From: a virus
Virus record (IMG/VR): IMGVR_UViG_3300030098_004416
Span: 1-27,464 of that record
Strand: one strand, 5' to 3'
Length of the DNA: 27,464 nt
Shown here: in pieces, positions 12,590 through 18,047 of the stretch
How positions within the stretch are numbered: the stretch's first letter is position 1
Layout: each line of letters starts with the position of its first letter
The notes under the pieces: model-generated
The model's input: the letters and a program-made list of their open reading frames with translations, nothing else
Database searches by the model: none
Told to the model about the DNA's origin: nothing
Position numbers and translations under genes: made by a program

Positions 12590-12618
12590 ATTATATAGTA
12601 TATATCGGCATTTTGCAA
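12590..12618 (-). promoter_or_regulatory. sigma-70 promoter for HAD gene
   Basis: -35 TTGCAA (12,613-12,618), 17-nt spacer with CGATA, -10 TATAAT (12,590-12,595). Confidence 0.82.
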
Positions 12619-12658
12619 CCCCAATCGCCACCTATTCGGGAAAGTTTTTAAAAGTTGT

Positions 12659-12738
12659 CGTAAGTTGTTACACAGTAAGGGTTTACAGTTCGCGGGCCTG
12701 CCCCCGGCGACGTAAGTCTTTACGCCACAAGGGGTTAG
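12659..12738 (-). repeat. three-arm palindromic element, copy 6
   Basis: CGTAAGTTG.../GGGTTTAC, central CGCGGGCCTGCCCCCGGCG, CGTAAGTCTTTACG.../AAGGGGTTA. On the minus strand it is followed by AAAACTTT upstream of promoter 12,590-12,618. Confidence 0.86.
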
Positions 12739-12741
12739 GGC

Positions 12742-12837
12742 TTAATTGCGCGTGTGGATGATAATATAAACAGCGAAAGCAATGTAAGACCACACGGCTA
12801 CAACTTCACACATTCCAACAATTTTGTTTCGTATCAT
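12742..12837 (-). CDS. single-pass membrane peptide, 31 aa
   Basis: Begins MIRNKIVGM; residues about 11-27 are hydrophobic (VVAVWSYIAFAVYIIIH), ending TRN. GGAG 9 nt before the ATG. Third gene of the unit from promoter 13,469-13,496; positive residues at both ends leave topology open. Function unknown. Confidence 0.68.
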   Translation of the reverse strand: MIRNKIVGMCEVVAVWSYIAFAVYIIIHTRN

Positions 12838-12843
12838 CTTTAT

Positions 12844-13047
12844 TTACTCCATTGCTTCGCATTGCTCATCGGTTGCAATTAACACGTCAATAGGTTCAAA
12901 TCCTGTGGGACAATTTTCTACAGTCCACTCACCAAAATCGCTGGGGGTTATATGCCGGGGAACTTTAAGCATAACAACGGAATCGGTGAATTCTCGCATA
13001 CACTTACATATCAGGTTGAGACCTTCTGGCAAATCTTCGTATTGCAT
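12844..13047 (-). CDS. hypothetical protein, 67 aa
   Basis: Start at ATG 13,047 (MQYEDLPEGLNL), GGAG upstream, 4 nt after the preceding stop. Contains ICKCMREFTDSVVMLKVP and ENCPTGFEPIDVLIATDEQC, with four Cys that could bind metal. Function unknown. Confidence 0.78.
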   Translation of the reverse strand: MQYEDLPEGLNLICKCMREFTDSVVMLKVPRHITPSDFGEWTVENCPTGFEPIDVLIATDEQCEAME

Positions 13048-13051
13048 AACT

Positions 13052-13429
13052 TTACTCCATGAAGTCTTCTTCTTCGAATTCAATTGACGGGCAAGAGTTG
13101 CAGAATGCCATTTCGTTTTTGTACAACTGCAATTCGTCCACTGCTCCATCGTAGCGGATTTCCTCGTCAGTTTCAAACTGCTTGCGGTATCGTTCGACGT
13201 TTTCCGCTTTGATGTTTTTCAGTTTACGGTGTTCGGTCATACCGTCACGCTTGTCGCATAGTTCTTCAAGGCGTGCGAGAGTACGACAGCCGCGAATGTT
13301 GTCCCGGAATTCTTCCGGCAGCAGATGGTTCGGAACCGTAATCAGTTCCGCGAACGCTTGCCGAAGATCGGCGGTAAGCTCTTGGATGTTTCGGAATCCG
13401 CAATAAGGTTGTGTTGAATCGTAGTTCAT
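13052..13429 (-). CDS. hypothetical Cys-containing protein, 125 aa
   Basis: Start at ATG 13,429 (MNYDSTQPYCGFRN), GAGG upstream. Helical throughout (LTADLRQAFAELI, KAENVERYRKQFETDEEI). A C-terminal FCNSCPSIEFEEEDFME contains CNSC. A treble-clef or small zinc site with Cys10 is possible. No family recognised. Confidence 0.8.
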   Translation of the reverse strand: MNYDSTQPYCGFRNIQELTADLRQAFAELITVPNHLLPEEFRDNIRGCRTLARLEELCDKRDGMTEHRKLKNIKAENVERYRKQFETDEEIRYDGAVDELQLYKNEMAFCNSCPSIEFEEEDFME

Positions 13430-13468
13430 TTCGTTTCCTCGTGTTGTTGTTGTGACTGTCATACGTGT

Positions 13469-13496
13469 ATTATAGCATCCGCTGCGGGAATGTCAA
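13469..13496 (-). promoter_or_regulatory. sigma-70 promoter
   Basis: -35 TTGACA (13,491-13,496), 16-nt GC-rich spacer without CGATA, -10 TATAAT (13,469-13,474). Reads 13,429-12,742. Confidence 0.87.
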
Positions 13497-13505
13497 GCCC
13501 TATTC

Positions 13506-13622
13506 TTACTTTTTTTTCGAAAGGCAGGGAATGCAGATTCCCCGGTCTCGCGGGATCATCCTAACCTTACCGCATTTTTTACATGGGAGATTGTTTGAGA
13601 CTTTGATAACTTTCGGGTTCAT
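13506..13622 (-). CDS. zinc-ribbon miniprotein, 38 aa
   Basis: Begins MNPKVIKVSNN. CKKC (14-17) and CIPC (30-33), 12 residues apart, make a compact zinc ribbon with a basic end SKKK. AGGAAAGCGAA precedes the ATG. A single-gene unit from promoter 13,663-13,691. Likely nucleic-acid binding (inference). Confidence 0.76.
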   Translation of the reverse strand: MNPKVIKVSNNLPCKKCGKVRMIPRDRGICIPCLSKKK

Positions 13623-13662
13623 TTCGCTTTCCTCTCGTTGTGTTCTTGCTTCTTGTGCGAGT

Positions 13663-13691
13663 ATTGTACTTTATATATCGACACACCGCAA
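13663..13691 (-). promoter_or_regulatory. sigma-70 promoter
   Basis: -35 TTGCGG (13,686-13,691), 17-nt spacer with CGATA, -10 TACAAT (13,663-13,668). Confidence 0.75.
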
Positions 13692-13739
13692 GCCCAGTCG
13701 CCACATATTCGGGGGAGAATTTAAAAGTTTTTTATAATT

Positions 13740-13823
13740 GACATAAGCCCTTTGGTGGTAAGGGTTTACGTTTCGCGGGGCTGCCCCGCAAGCCCTAAGT
13801 GCTTACGCACAAAGGACTTACGT
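13740..13823 (-). repeat. three-arm palindromic element, copy 7
   Basis: AAGCCCTT/AAGGGTTT arm in place of AAGTC/GACTT of other copies (paired changes), central GCGGGGCTGCCCCGC, CTAAGTGCTTACG.../AAGGACTTACG. Confidence 0.88.
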
Positions 13824-13828
13824 CGACT

Positions 13829-14110
13829 TCAGAGCGGCAGTTTACCTTCAACGATCCCGCCATGAGCCTCGAACTCTCGCTCGAAAATTTCGCGTGGGAC
13901 ATATGGGTAGACGGTATCGCATGGGTCTTTAAACTCATCGCCCTCCATGTATCCCAGCAATTCTTTGCCGGGAATCATGCTGGGGAATCCGCCTTCCATA
14001 TGGGTATGCGGTCCTTCGCTCTGTCGTGGCGTACAATAGGAGAAGTGGTGAGCCTGAACAGAAATAGAGAAACCGTCAGCACAAACGATTCGGGGATTGT
14101 GATCTGTCAT
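13829..14110 (-). CDS. conserved phage hypothetical protein, 93 aa
   Basis: Start at ATG 14,110 (MTDHNPRIVCADGF), GAGG upstream. FSISVQAHHFSYCTPR, EGGFPSMIP, LLGYMEGDE and DTVYPYVPREIFEREFEAHGGI (shown in part) follow an order I recall in a phage family of unknown function, in which YCxPR and YxxVP are conserved. Second gene of its unit. Confidence 0.78.
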   Translation of the reverse strand: MTDHNPRIVCADGFSISVQAHHFSYCTPRQSEGPHTHMEGGFPSMIPGKELLGYMEGDEFKDPCDTVYPYVPREIFEREFEAHGGIVEGKLPL

Positions 14111-14124
14111 TTTTTTCCTCTGTA

Positions 14125-14445
14125 TCAAAGGTCGTATTGGCCATGATCCCAATCATCGCCATCCATGTAGTCCTGCCATTCGTCGTATTCGCTTGGCTGT
14201 CCGTCGTCTTCTTCGTCGTACTCATCTTCTTCGTCGTACAATCCGAGATAGTCAACGAACTCATCAAACTCGTCATGCCGTGGACACCACGCCGGATCAG
14301 TTCCCAAAGATGCCGACAGAATCCGTTGCTGTTCGTCTTCCGAATAAGATTCGTCCTCAAAAATAAAATCTTCCAACTGTTGCAGTTCGTATGCCTCTTC
14401 GCGGATGGTCAGTTCGTCGTTGATGTCTTCGAAGGACTTGCTCAT
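14125..14445 (-). CDS. very acidic protein, 106 aa
   Basis: Begins MSKSFEDINDELTIRE. The second half is dominated by Asp and Glu (DEEDEYDEEDDGQ), giving a strongly negative, probably disordered tail. Such proteins can mimic DNA or bind basic host proteins; here this is inference. AAGG precedes the ATG. First gene after promoter 14,484-14,511. Confidence 0.8.
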   Translation of the reverse strand: MSKSFEDINDELTIREEAYELQQLEDFIFEDESYSEDEQQRILSASLGTDPAWCPRHDEFDEFVDYLGLYDEEDEYDEEDDGQPSEYDEWQDYMDGDDWDHGQYDL

Positions 14446-14483
14446 GGTTTTTTCCTTTTCGGGAGTGAAGTGGTTGTGCCTTG

Positions 14484-14511
14484 ATTATACACCATAGAGG
14501 CCGAATGTCAA
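14484..14511 (-). promoter_or_regulatory. sigma-70 promoter
   Basis: -35 TTGACA (14,506-14,511), 16-nt spacer without CGATA, -10 TATAAT (14,484-14,489). Confidence 0.87.
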
Positions 14512-14534
14512 GCGTTTTTTTCAAATGTGCGAGA

Positions 14535-14759
14535 TTATTCGCAGGCTGTACCGTATCGCTTGAAGTAAGATTCCATCGCGTCCAGCTTCGCTTGCGAAAC
14601 CTCCGCGACACTGATAACCTCGCAGCTATCATGAAAATCGTTATATCGGAACACCGTTTCACCGTGTTCGTTTTGTCGTAGCCGGTCACGACCTACATGC
14701 ATGAACGTAGTTGGGCGATTAGTACAGGGGCAGATTGCTTTGACGTTGAAATACTTCAT
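14535..14759 (-). CDS. hypothetical protein, 74 aa
   Basis: Begins MKYFNVKAICPCTNRP; CPC (10-12) plus a later C45 may bind metal. FMHVGRDRLRQNEHGE then a helical end SQAKLDAMESYFKRYG. AAAGG upstream. Single-gene unit. No family recognised. Confidence 0.78.
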   Translation of the reverse strand: MKYFNVKAICPCTNRPTTFMHVGRDRLRQNEHGETVFRYNDFHDSCEVISVAEVSQAKLDAMESYFKRYGTACE

Positions 14760-14789
14760 TTTAAAACCTTTCGTTTGTGTTATGTGTTA

Positions 14790-14818
14790 AGTGTACCATA
14801 AGTATCGGCGTTTGTCAA
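14790..14818 (-). promoter_or_regulatory. sigma-70 promoter
   Basis: -35 TTGACA (14,813-14,818), 17-nt spacer with CGATA, -10 TACACT (14,790-14,795). Confidence 0.75.
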
Positions 14819-14827
14819 TACCTATCT

Positions 14828-14959
14828 TTAAAGAATATCTGTTTTTATCCAGAAAAATTCTTTCTCATCCATTCGCTCAACGTGTGCGGGAATGTCCCGC
14901 TTATCGGTGATGATGCTGATGGTCTTGCCGTTGTCGTTTGTGAAAGTCATTTGAATCAT
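14828..14959 (-). CDS. hypothetical protein, 43 aa
   Basis: Begins MIQMTFTNDNGKTIS; beta hairpin, then AHVERMDEKEFFWIKTDIL. AAAGG is 7-8 nt upstream. Single-gene unit from promoter 14,987-15,015. Short but well supported by promoter, ribosome site and composition. Function unknown. Confidence 0.74.
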   Translation of the reverse strand: MIQMTFTNDNGKTISIITDKRDIPAHVERMDEKEFFWIKTDIL

Positions 14960-14986
14960 TATTTTACCTTTGTTTGTTATGCTTTA

Positions 14987-15015
14987 AGTATATCATATAT
15001 ATCGGCATTTGTCAA
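14987..15015 (-). promoter_or_regulatory. sigma-70 promoter
   Basis: -35 TTGACA (15,010-15,015), 17-nt spacer with CGATA, -10 TATACT (14,987-14,992). Confidence 0.82.
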
Positions 15016-15063
15016 GGGGTATCATCATCTTTTTGTGGAATATTTTAAAAGTTTTCCAGAATC

Positions 15064-15147
15064 GTTGTAAGTCGTTGGTGTCAAAGGACTTACGCCTCGC
15101 GCGGCAGCCCCCGGCGACCTAAGTCGTTACGGGGTAAGGGTTTACGG
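15064..15147 (-). repeat. three-arm palindromic element, copy 8
   Basis: TGTAAGTCG.../GGACTTACG, central CGCGCGGCAGCCCCCGGCG, CTAAGTCGTTACG.../AAGGGTTTACG; abuts the stop of 15,149-15,466. Confidence 0.86.
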
Positions 15148-15148
15148 C

Positions 15149-15466
15149 TCAAAGGCCGAAGGAATTGTAAACCTCTTCCCACTCGTCTACCAACGCATCT
15201 TCCTCTACAGGCATCTGTGCGTCCATATACAGATAGTCCAAATATTCTTCGCTGCGACGATCAGACTCCGCACACCAGTACGCCCACTCAAGACGCAATT
15301 GCTCCAGCGGCATCGCCATGTAATCAAAGCGGACACGGAACCCCTGTACATCTTTCGATAGGTCCGAAATGGTACTGTAAAGATCTTCCCGCTCCCGCAT
15401 TTCTGCGGCGGCTTCGTAGTCGGCGGCGAATTCGTCAGAGTGAAGCTGAGTTGCGAAGCTGTTCAT
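15149..15466 (-). CDS. hypothetical acidic helical protein, 105 aa
   Basis: Start at ATG 15,466 (MNSFATQLHSDEF), AAAGG upstream. Long acidic helices (ADYEAAAEMREREDL, LEQLRLEWAYWCAES) and an acidic C-terminus (VEEDALVDEWEEV). Single-gene unit, with its stop 1 nt from copy 8 of the palindromic element. No family recognised. Confidence 0.79.
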   Translation of the reverse strand: MNSFATQLHSDEFAADYEAAAEMREREDLYSTISDLSKDVQGFRVRFDYMAMPLEQLRLEWAYWCAESDRRSEEYLDYLYMDAQMPVEEDALVDEWEEVYNSFGL

Positions 15467-15504
15467 GGTAGACCTTTCAAAAGTGATTGACTTGGAACTC
15501 GGGA

Positions 15505-15533
15505 ATTGTACCACACAGGGCGAAGGGTGTCAA
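15505..15533 (-). promoter_or_regulatory. sigma-70 promoter overlapping a stop codon
   Basis: -35 TTGACA (15,528-15,533), 17-nt spacer without CGATA, -10 TACAAT (15,505-15,510). The TGA in the -35 box ends the gene at 15,530-15,685. Confidence 0.8.
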
Positions 15534-15685
15534 GCGTGTTCGCACATTTTTTTTGCCCTTTGCTGACATTCTTTCAGCCAGCCGCGATTGCTCGCGTTGC
15601 CCGTCCAAACCTGCACGACTTCACCGGCAGAATTGAAAACGCGGACTGCCCAGTGCCGACTGTAGTGTTGAACGTGAAACGTCAT
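15530..15685 (-). CDS. hypothetical basic protein, 51 aa
   Basis: Begins MTFHVQHYSRHWAVRVF; a strand-turn-strand start (VRVFNSAGEVVQVWTG) and a basic C-terminal helix (RGWLKECQQRAKKM). GGAGG upstream. Single-gene unit. The domain-like beta-beta-helix layout suggests a DNA- or RNA-binding miniprotein (inference). Confidence 0.75.
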   Translation of the reverse strand: MTFHVQHYSRHWAVRVFNSAGEVVQVWTGNASNRGWLKECQQRAKKMCEHA

Positions 15686-15724
15686 TCTAAAACCTCCAAA
15701 AGTGATTGACTTCGTTATGCGGGT

Positions 15725-15753
15725 ATTGTACTATATATATCGTCATTTTGCAA
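15725..15753 (-). promoter_or_regulatory. sigma-70 promoter
   Basis: -35 TTGCAA (15,748-15,753), 17-nt spacer with CGATA, -10 TACAAT (15,725-15,730). Confidence 0.8.
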
Positions 15754-15801
15754 GCCTGCGGGCCATCTATTCGGCAAAGAATTATAAAGTTTCCCAAAGT
15801 T

Positions 15802-15884
15802 GTTGTAAGTCGTTGCTATCAAAGGAGTTACGGCTTCGCGGCCAGCCCCGCTGGGCGTAAACCCTTTAAGGGTAATGAGTTATG
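15802..15884 (-). repeat. three-arm palindromic element, copy 9
   Basis: TGTAAGTCG.../AAGGAGTTACG, diverged centre CGCGGCCAGCCCCGCTGGGCG, GTAAACCCTTT.../AATGAGTTA. The most diverged copy, but the arms still pair. Confidence 0.8.
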
Positions 15885-15980
15885 TCAAAAAGCCCCTTTA
15901 TCCTGTAGCCACTGCATAACACAAAGAAACACGCCAGCGAAAACGATGTAAATCATGACTTCCTGAAAAGATGCGATCAT
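15885..15980 (-). CDS. single-pass membrane peptide, 31 aa
   Basis: Begins MIASFQEVM; residues about 9-24 hydrophobic (MIYIVFAGVFLCVMQWL), ending QDKGAF. AGAGGG before the ATG. Second gene of the unit from promoter 16,223-16,251. Function unknown. Confidence 0.68.
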   Translation of the reverse strand: MIASFQEVMIYIVFAGVFLCVMQWLQDKGAF

Positions 15981-16029
15981 TTTACCCTCTGCTCTATGTC
16001 GGAAAATGTAAGGTGAGACACTGCGAAGA

Positions 16030-16188
16030 TTACGCAAAATGCCACCGGGCTGATAATACCTCATCCTCAGCGAAGTGGCGATTTACCACCATCATCACAG
16101 CGGCATCTATGTTGCCATCCTCGACGTGTGACATATCGACGGGAAGAATCTCGCAACCGTTTGGCGTGTGAACAATAATCTCGACCAT
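16030..16188 (-). CDS. hypothetical protein, 52 aa
   Basis: Begins MVEIIVHTPNGCEIL; beta hairpin, then a mixed segment NIDAAVMMVVNRHFAEDE. AGAGGG precedes the ATG. First gene after its promoter. No family recognised. Confidence 0.74.
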   Translation of the reverse strand: MVEIIVHTPNGCEILPVDMSHVEDGNIDAAVMMVVNRHFAEDEVLSARWHFA

Positions 16189-16222
16189 CTTTGAAACCCT
16201 CTAATTGACTTGTGAAGTGTGG

Positions 16223-16251
16223 ATTGTACTATTATTATCGGCAGATTGCAA
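16223..16251 (-). promoter_or_regulatory. sigma-70 promoter
   Basis: -35 TTGCAA (16,246-16,251), 17-nt spacer with CGATA, -10 TACAAT (16,223-16,228). Confidence 0.8.
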
Positions 16252-16260
16252 GCTCAACCG

Positions 16261-16386
16261 TTAGCTTTTCAGTTCCTCTTCTGCATTTTTCACAAGAATT
16301 TCCCACCACTCAAAAGAGATAAAATAATCAGGCCGCAGAATCCGGGTCAGTTTCAGGTGTAGCTGATATCGTTCTTGGTCAGTCAT
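16261..16386 (-). CDS. hypothetical protein, 41 aa
   Basis: Begins MTDQERYQLHLKLTRIL; helical with an aromatic patch DYFISFEWWEIL and a charged helix to the end. AAGG upstream. Single-gene unit. Function unknown. Confidence 0.73.
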   Translation of the reverse strand: MTDQERYQLHLKLTRILRPDYFISFEWWEILVKNAEEELKS

Positions 16387-16422
16387 TTGGTTTCCTTTTT
16401 CGTTGTTGCTTGTCATATGGGT

Positions 16423-16451
16423 ATTCTATCATAGATTATCGACCATGTCCA
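16423..16451 (-). promoter_or_regulatory. sigma-70 promoter
   Basis: -35 TGGACA (16,446-16,451), 17-nt spacer with CGATA, -10 TAGAAT (16,423-16,428). Confidence 0.75.
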
Positions 16452-16499
16452 GAGATATCCTTAGATTTTACCCTCTGATTTTAAAAGTTTTCCAATATT

Positions 16500-16583
16500 G
16501 CCCTAAGTCGTTATATGGTAAAGACTTACGGCTTGGGCGGCAGCCCCGAACGACCTAAGTCGTTACAGGGCAACGGGTTACGT
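16500..16583 (-). repeat. three-arm palindromic element, copy 10
   Basis: CCTAAGTCG.../AGACTTACGG, centre GGGCGGCAGCCCCG, CCTAAGTCGTTAC.../GGGTTACG; touches the stop of 16,583-16,723. Confidence 0.86.
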
Positions 16584-16723
16584 CATTTCTCGTAAACCGC
16601 CACACAATACTGGCAATGGCGTGCCAGCTTCATGTAGTTGTCATCGAGGTGCTTCTGTGCAGCCTCGCGGGTCTCAAAGTGAAGCTGGAAAAGATCGAAG
16701 CCATCGAAAGCAATGTAAAACAT
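16583..16723 (-). CDS. hypothetical protein, 46 aa
   Basis: Start at ATG 16,723 (MFYIAFDGFDLFQ), GGGAG upstream; a longer in-frame reading overlaps two upstream genes. A beta start, the helix TREAAQKHLDDNYMKLA, then a beta end YCVAVYEK: a compact beta-alpha-beta shape like other small proteins here. Third gene of its unit. Confidence 0.74.
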   Translation of the reverse strand: MFYIAFDGFDLFQLHFETREAAQKHLDDNYMKLARHCQYCVAVYEK

Positions 16724-16725
16724 AT

Positions 16726-16830
16726 TCAAACTCCCATATTCTGCAAACAAATGATCAGATACCACCATCCACCAAAACCCAAAAGCCCCATAATCAGAGC
16801 GATCACACATTGTTTAGTTTCTTCCTGCAT
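16726..16830 (-). CDS. single-pass membrane peptide, 34 aa
   Basis: Begins MQEETKQCVIAL; residues about 9-28 hydrophobic and Gly/Trp-rich (VIALIMGLLGFGGWWYLIIC), ending LQNMGV. Overlaps the preceding gene by 17 nt, as 7109-7207 does with its upstream gene, and stops 2 nt before the next ATG. Confidence 0.7.
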   Translation of the reverse strand: MQEETKQCVIALIMGLLGFGGWWYLIICLQNMGV

Positions 16831-17002
16831 CACGCACCTCAGCCCAAAACTCTCGCCAATCTTCTTCGCGTTGCTCTACTTCGTCAACGCACGCCCAAAG
16901 TTCCCAACGTTCACGCTCACATTCAGCGGCCCATTCCTGAGCCATGTGGTATTCTTGAGCATCCATCTCATCACACTGAATCTGGCAAAAAAAGTCGTCC
17001 AT
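16814..17002 (-). CDS. acidic Trp-rich protein, 62 aa
   Basis: Start at ATG 17,002 (MDDFFCQIQCDEM), GGGAG 7 nt upstream. One long acidic helix rich in Glu and Trp (EWAAECERERWELWACVDE), then WREFWAEVRDAG. Could form an amphipathic or coiled helix. First gene after promoter 17,045-17,073. No family recognised. Confidence 0.77.
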   Translation of the reverse strand: MDDFFCQIQCDEMDAQEYHMAQEWAAECERERWELWACVDEVEQREEDWREFWAEVRDAGRN

Positions 17003-17044
17003 CTCAAAACTCCCGAACAAAAGAAACTAAACTTGAGATGATGT

Positions 17045-17073
17045 ATTCTATAGTATATTATCGACCATGTACA
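17045..17073 (-). promoter_or_regulatory. sigma-70 promoter
   Basis: -35 TGTACA (17,068-17,073), 17-nt spacer with CGATA, -10 TAGAAT (17,045-17,050). Confidence 0.72.
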
Positions 17074-17111
17074 GGCTATTCTTTAAGTATTTGGGAAAGT
17101 TTTTTAAGATT

Positions 17112-17195
17112 GCCCTAAGTCATTACCACCAAAGTACTTACAGCTTGCGGGGCAGCGCGGTAAGCCCTAACCCCTTACGGGGAAAGGACTTGCGC
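17112..17195 (-). repeat. three-arm palindromic element, copy 11
   Basis: CCTAAGTCATTAC.../AAGTACTTAC, diverged centre GCGGGGCAGCGCGG, CCCTAACCCCTTAC.../AAGGACTTGCG. Rightmost copy; none occur in the plus-strand operon. Confidence 0.82.
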
Positions 17196-17216
17196 TTACA
17201 ACAACACGCATTTATG

Positions 17217-17471
17217 TTATACCGTGCCGATTGGCCCGATGTGCTTACGTACACCGTCCCTCGGAGGAAGGTCCATAATCCTATCGACTACAGACTCAGC
17301 CTGTGCGCGAGTCTCGCAGCGAACAACGTCGGCGGTTACTGGCGTATCGTACACCAGTTTGCCGTTGTACATTACGGCTATCTCATAATCGTGGTCAGAG
17401 AATCGCACCACGCTTGCGGTGTATCCGTTTGAGAACGTGGTGTGGTTTACGCTGCGGTTGAGAATGCTCAT
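17217..17471 (-). CDS. hypothetical beta-rich protein, 84 aa
   Basis: Start at ATG 17,471 (MSILNRSVNHTTF), AAGG upstream. Antiparallel strand pattern (TASVVRFSDHDYEIAVMYNG, then KLVYDTPVTADVVRC) followed by a helix ETRAQAESVVDRIMDLP and a basic tail. First minus-strand gene at the strand switch, from promoter 17,512-17,539. No family recognised. Confidence 0.8.
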   Translation of the reverse strand: MSILNRSVNHTTFSNGYTASVVRFSDHDYEIAVMYNGKLVYDTPVTADVVRCETRAQAESVVDRIMDLPPRDGVRKHIGPIGTV

Positions 17472-17511
17472 TGTACTTCCTTCGTTTTGAATTGTTGTTT
17501 TGTATGCGAGT

Positions 17512-17539
17512 ATTATACTATATCGACCACAATAGTCAA
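17512..17539 (-). promoter_or_regulatory. sigma-70 promoter, rightmost of the series
   Basis: -35 TTGACT (17,534-17,539), 16-nt spacer with CGATA, -10 TATAAT (17,512-17,517). Confidence 0.87.
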
Positions 17540-17763
17540 TACTCTTGAGCATAAAATCAAAAAAAGGAGGAAAGTTTTTGCCGGTGGGGGTTTTTTGTTC
17601 ACCACGGACCCCCCGCCGTGAAGGGAAAAATCGGGGGGTGGTGTAAACACAATTCAGAAAAAATATCAATTATGTCTTACCCAATTGTATCCGACATGAC
17701 CCTGATTCGCCCCCAATCGACCCTTTGCGGTGGTTTATTGTGCCAATTTACCGATTTTGGTGT
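17540..17763. other. divergent strand-switch region with G/C-tract hairpin
   Basis: No gene seen. CACCA...CCCCCCG (17,600-17,615) can pair with CGGGGGGTGGTG (17,632-17,643), and GGTGGGGG (17,583-17,590) competes for the same C tract. Neither strand has a U-tract directly after the hairpin, so it is not a plain terminator. It may serve replication or insulation between early and late transcription. Confidence 0.5.
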
Positions 17764-17778
17764 AATATAAGGTATATA
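17764..17778 (+). promoter_or_regulatory. candidate late promoter of the packaging operon
   Basis: AATATAAGGTATATA, 36 nt before the first start codon of the plus-strand operon and matching 4393-4408. No TTGACA-type box upstream. Confidence 0.5.
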
Positions 17779-17813
17779 GCAAGCTTTACTTTTTATCACA
17801 GGAGAAATGGAAC

Positions 17814-18047
17814 ATGGGCAGCAAAAAGAAATCGAAACAAATCCAAACGAAACTACGGGCGGTGAGCGTCGATTCTCTGTCTAAAGCAGTTTCATTTGAA
17901 CTAAATATCCCAGACCCCGAGGAGTCGCCCGATTTAGAAGGTATGTCAAACTCTTCAGAATGGGCTGGACCATCGCCCCCACATATAATTGACGGACAAC
18001 TATTTGAAGAAAGAGAGAAGGCAAGGAAAAATGGAAATACCCACTGA
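17814..18047 (+). CDS. hypothetical protein, 77 aa
   Basis: Begins MGSKKKSKQIQTK; GGAG lies 9 nt upstream (a closer ATG at 17,807 is too near it). Basic N-terminus, acidic Pro-rich middle (IPDPEESPDLEGM), basic end. Probably partly disordered. First gene of the plus-strand operon and overlapping the sigma gene by 17 nt. Function unknown. Confidence 0.75.
   Translation: MGSKKKSKQIQTKLRAVSVDSLSKAVSFELNIPDPEESPDLEGMSNSSEWAGPSPPHIIDGQLFEEREKARKNGNTH

Noticed and set aside
16616-17041. 141-codon plus-strand reading frame
   Set aside because: Overlaps three coupled minus-strand genes with ribosome sites; no start signal.
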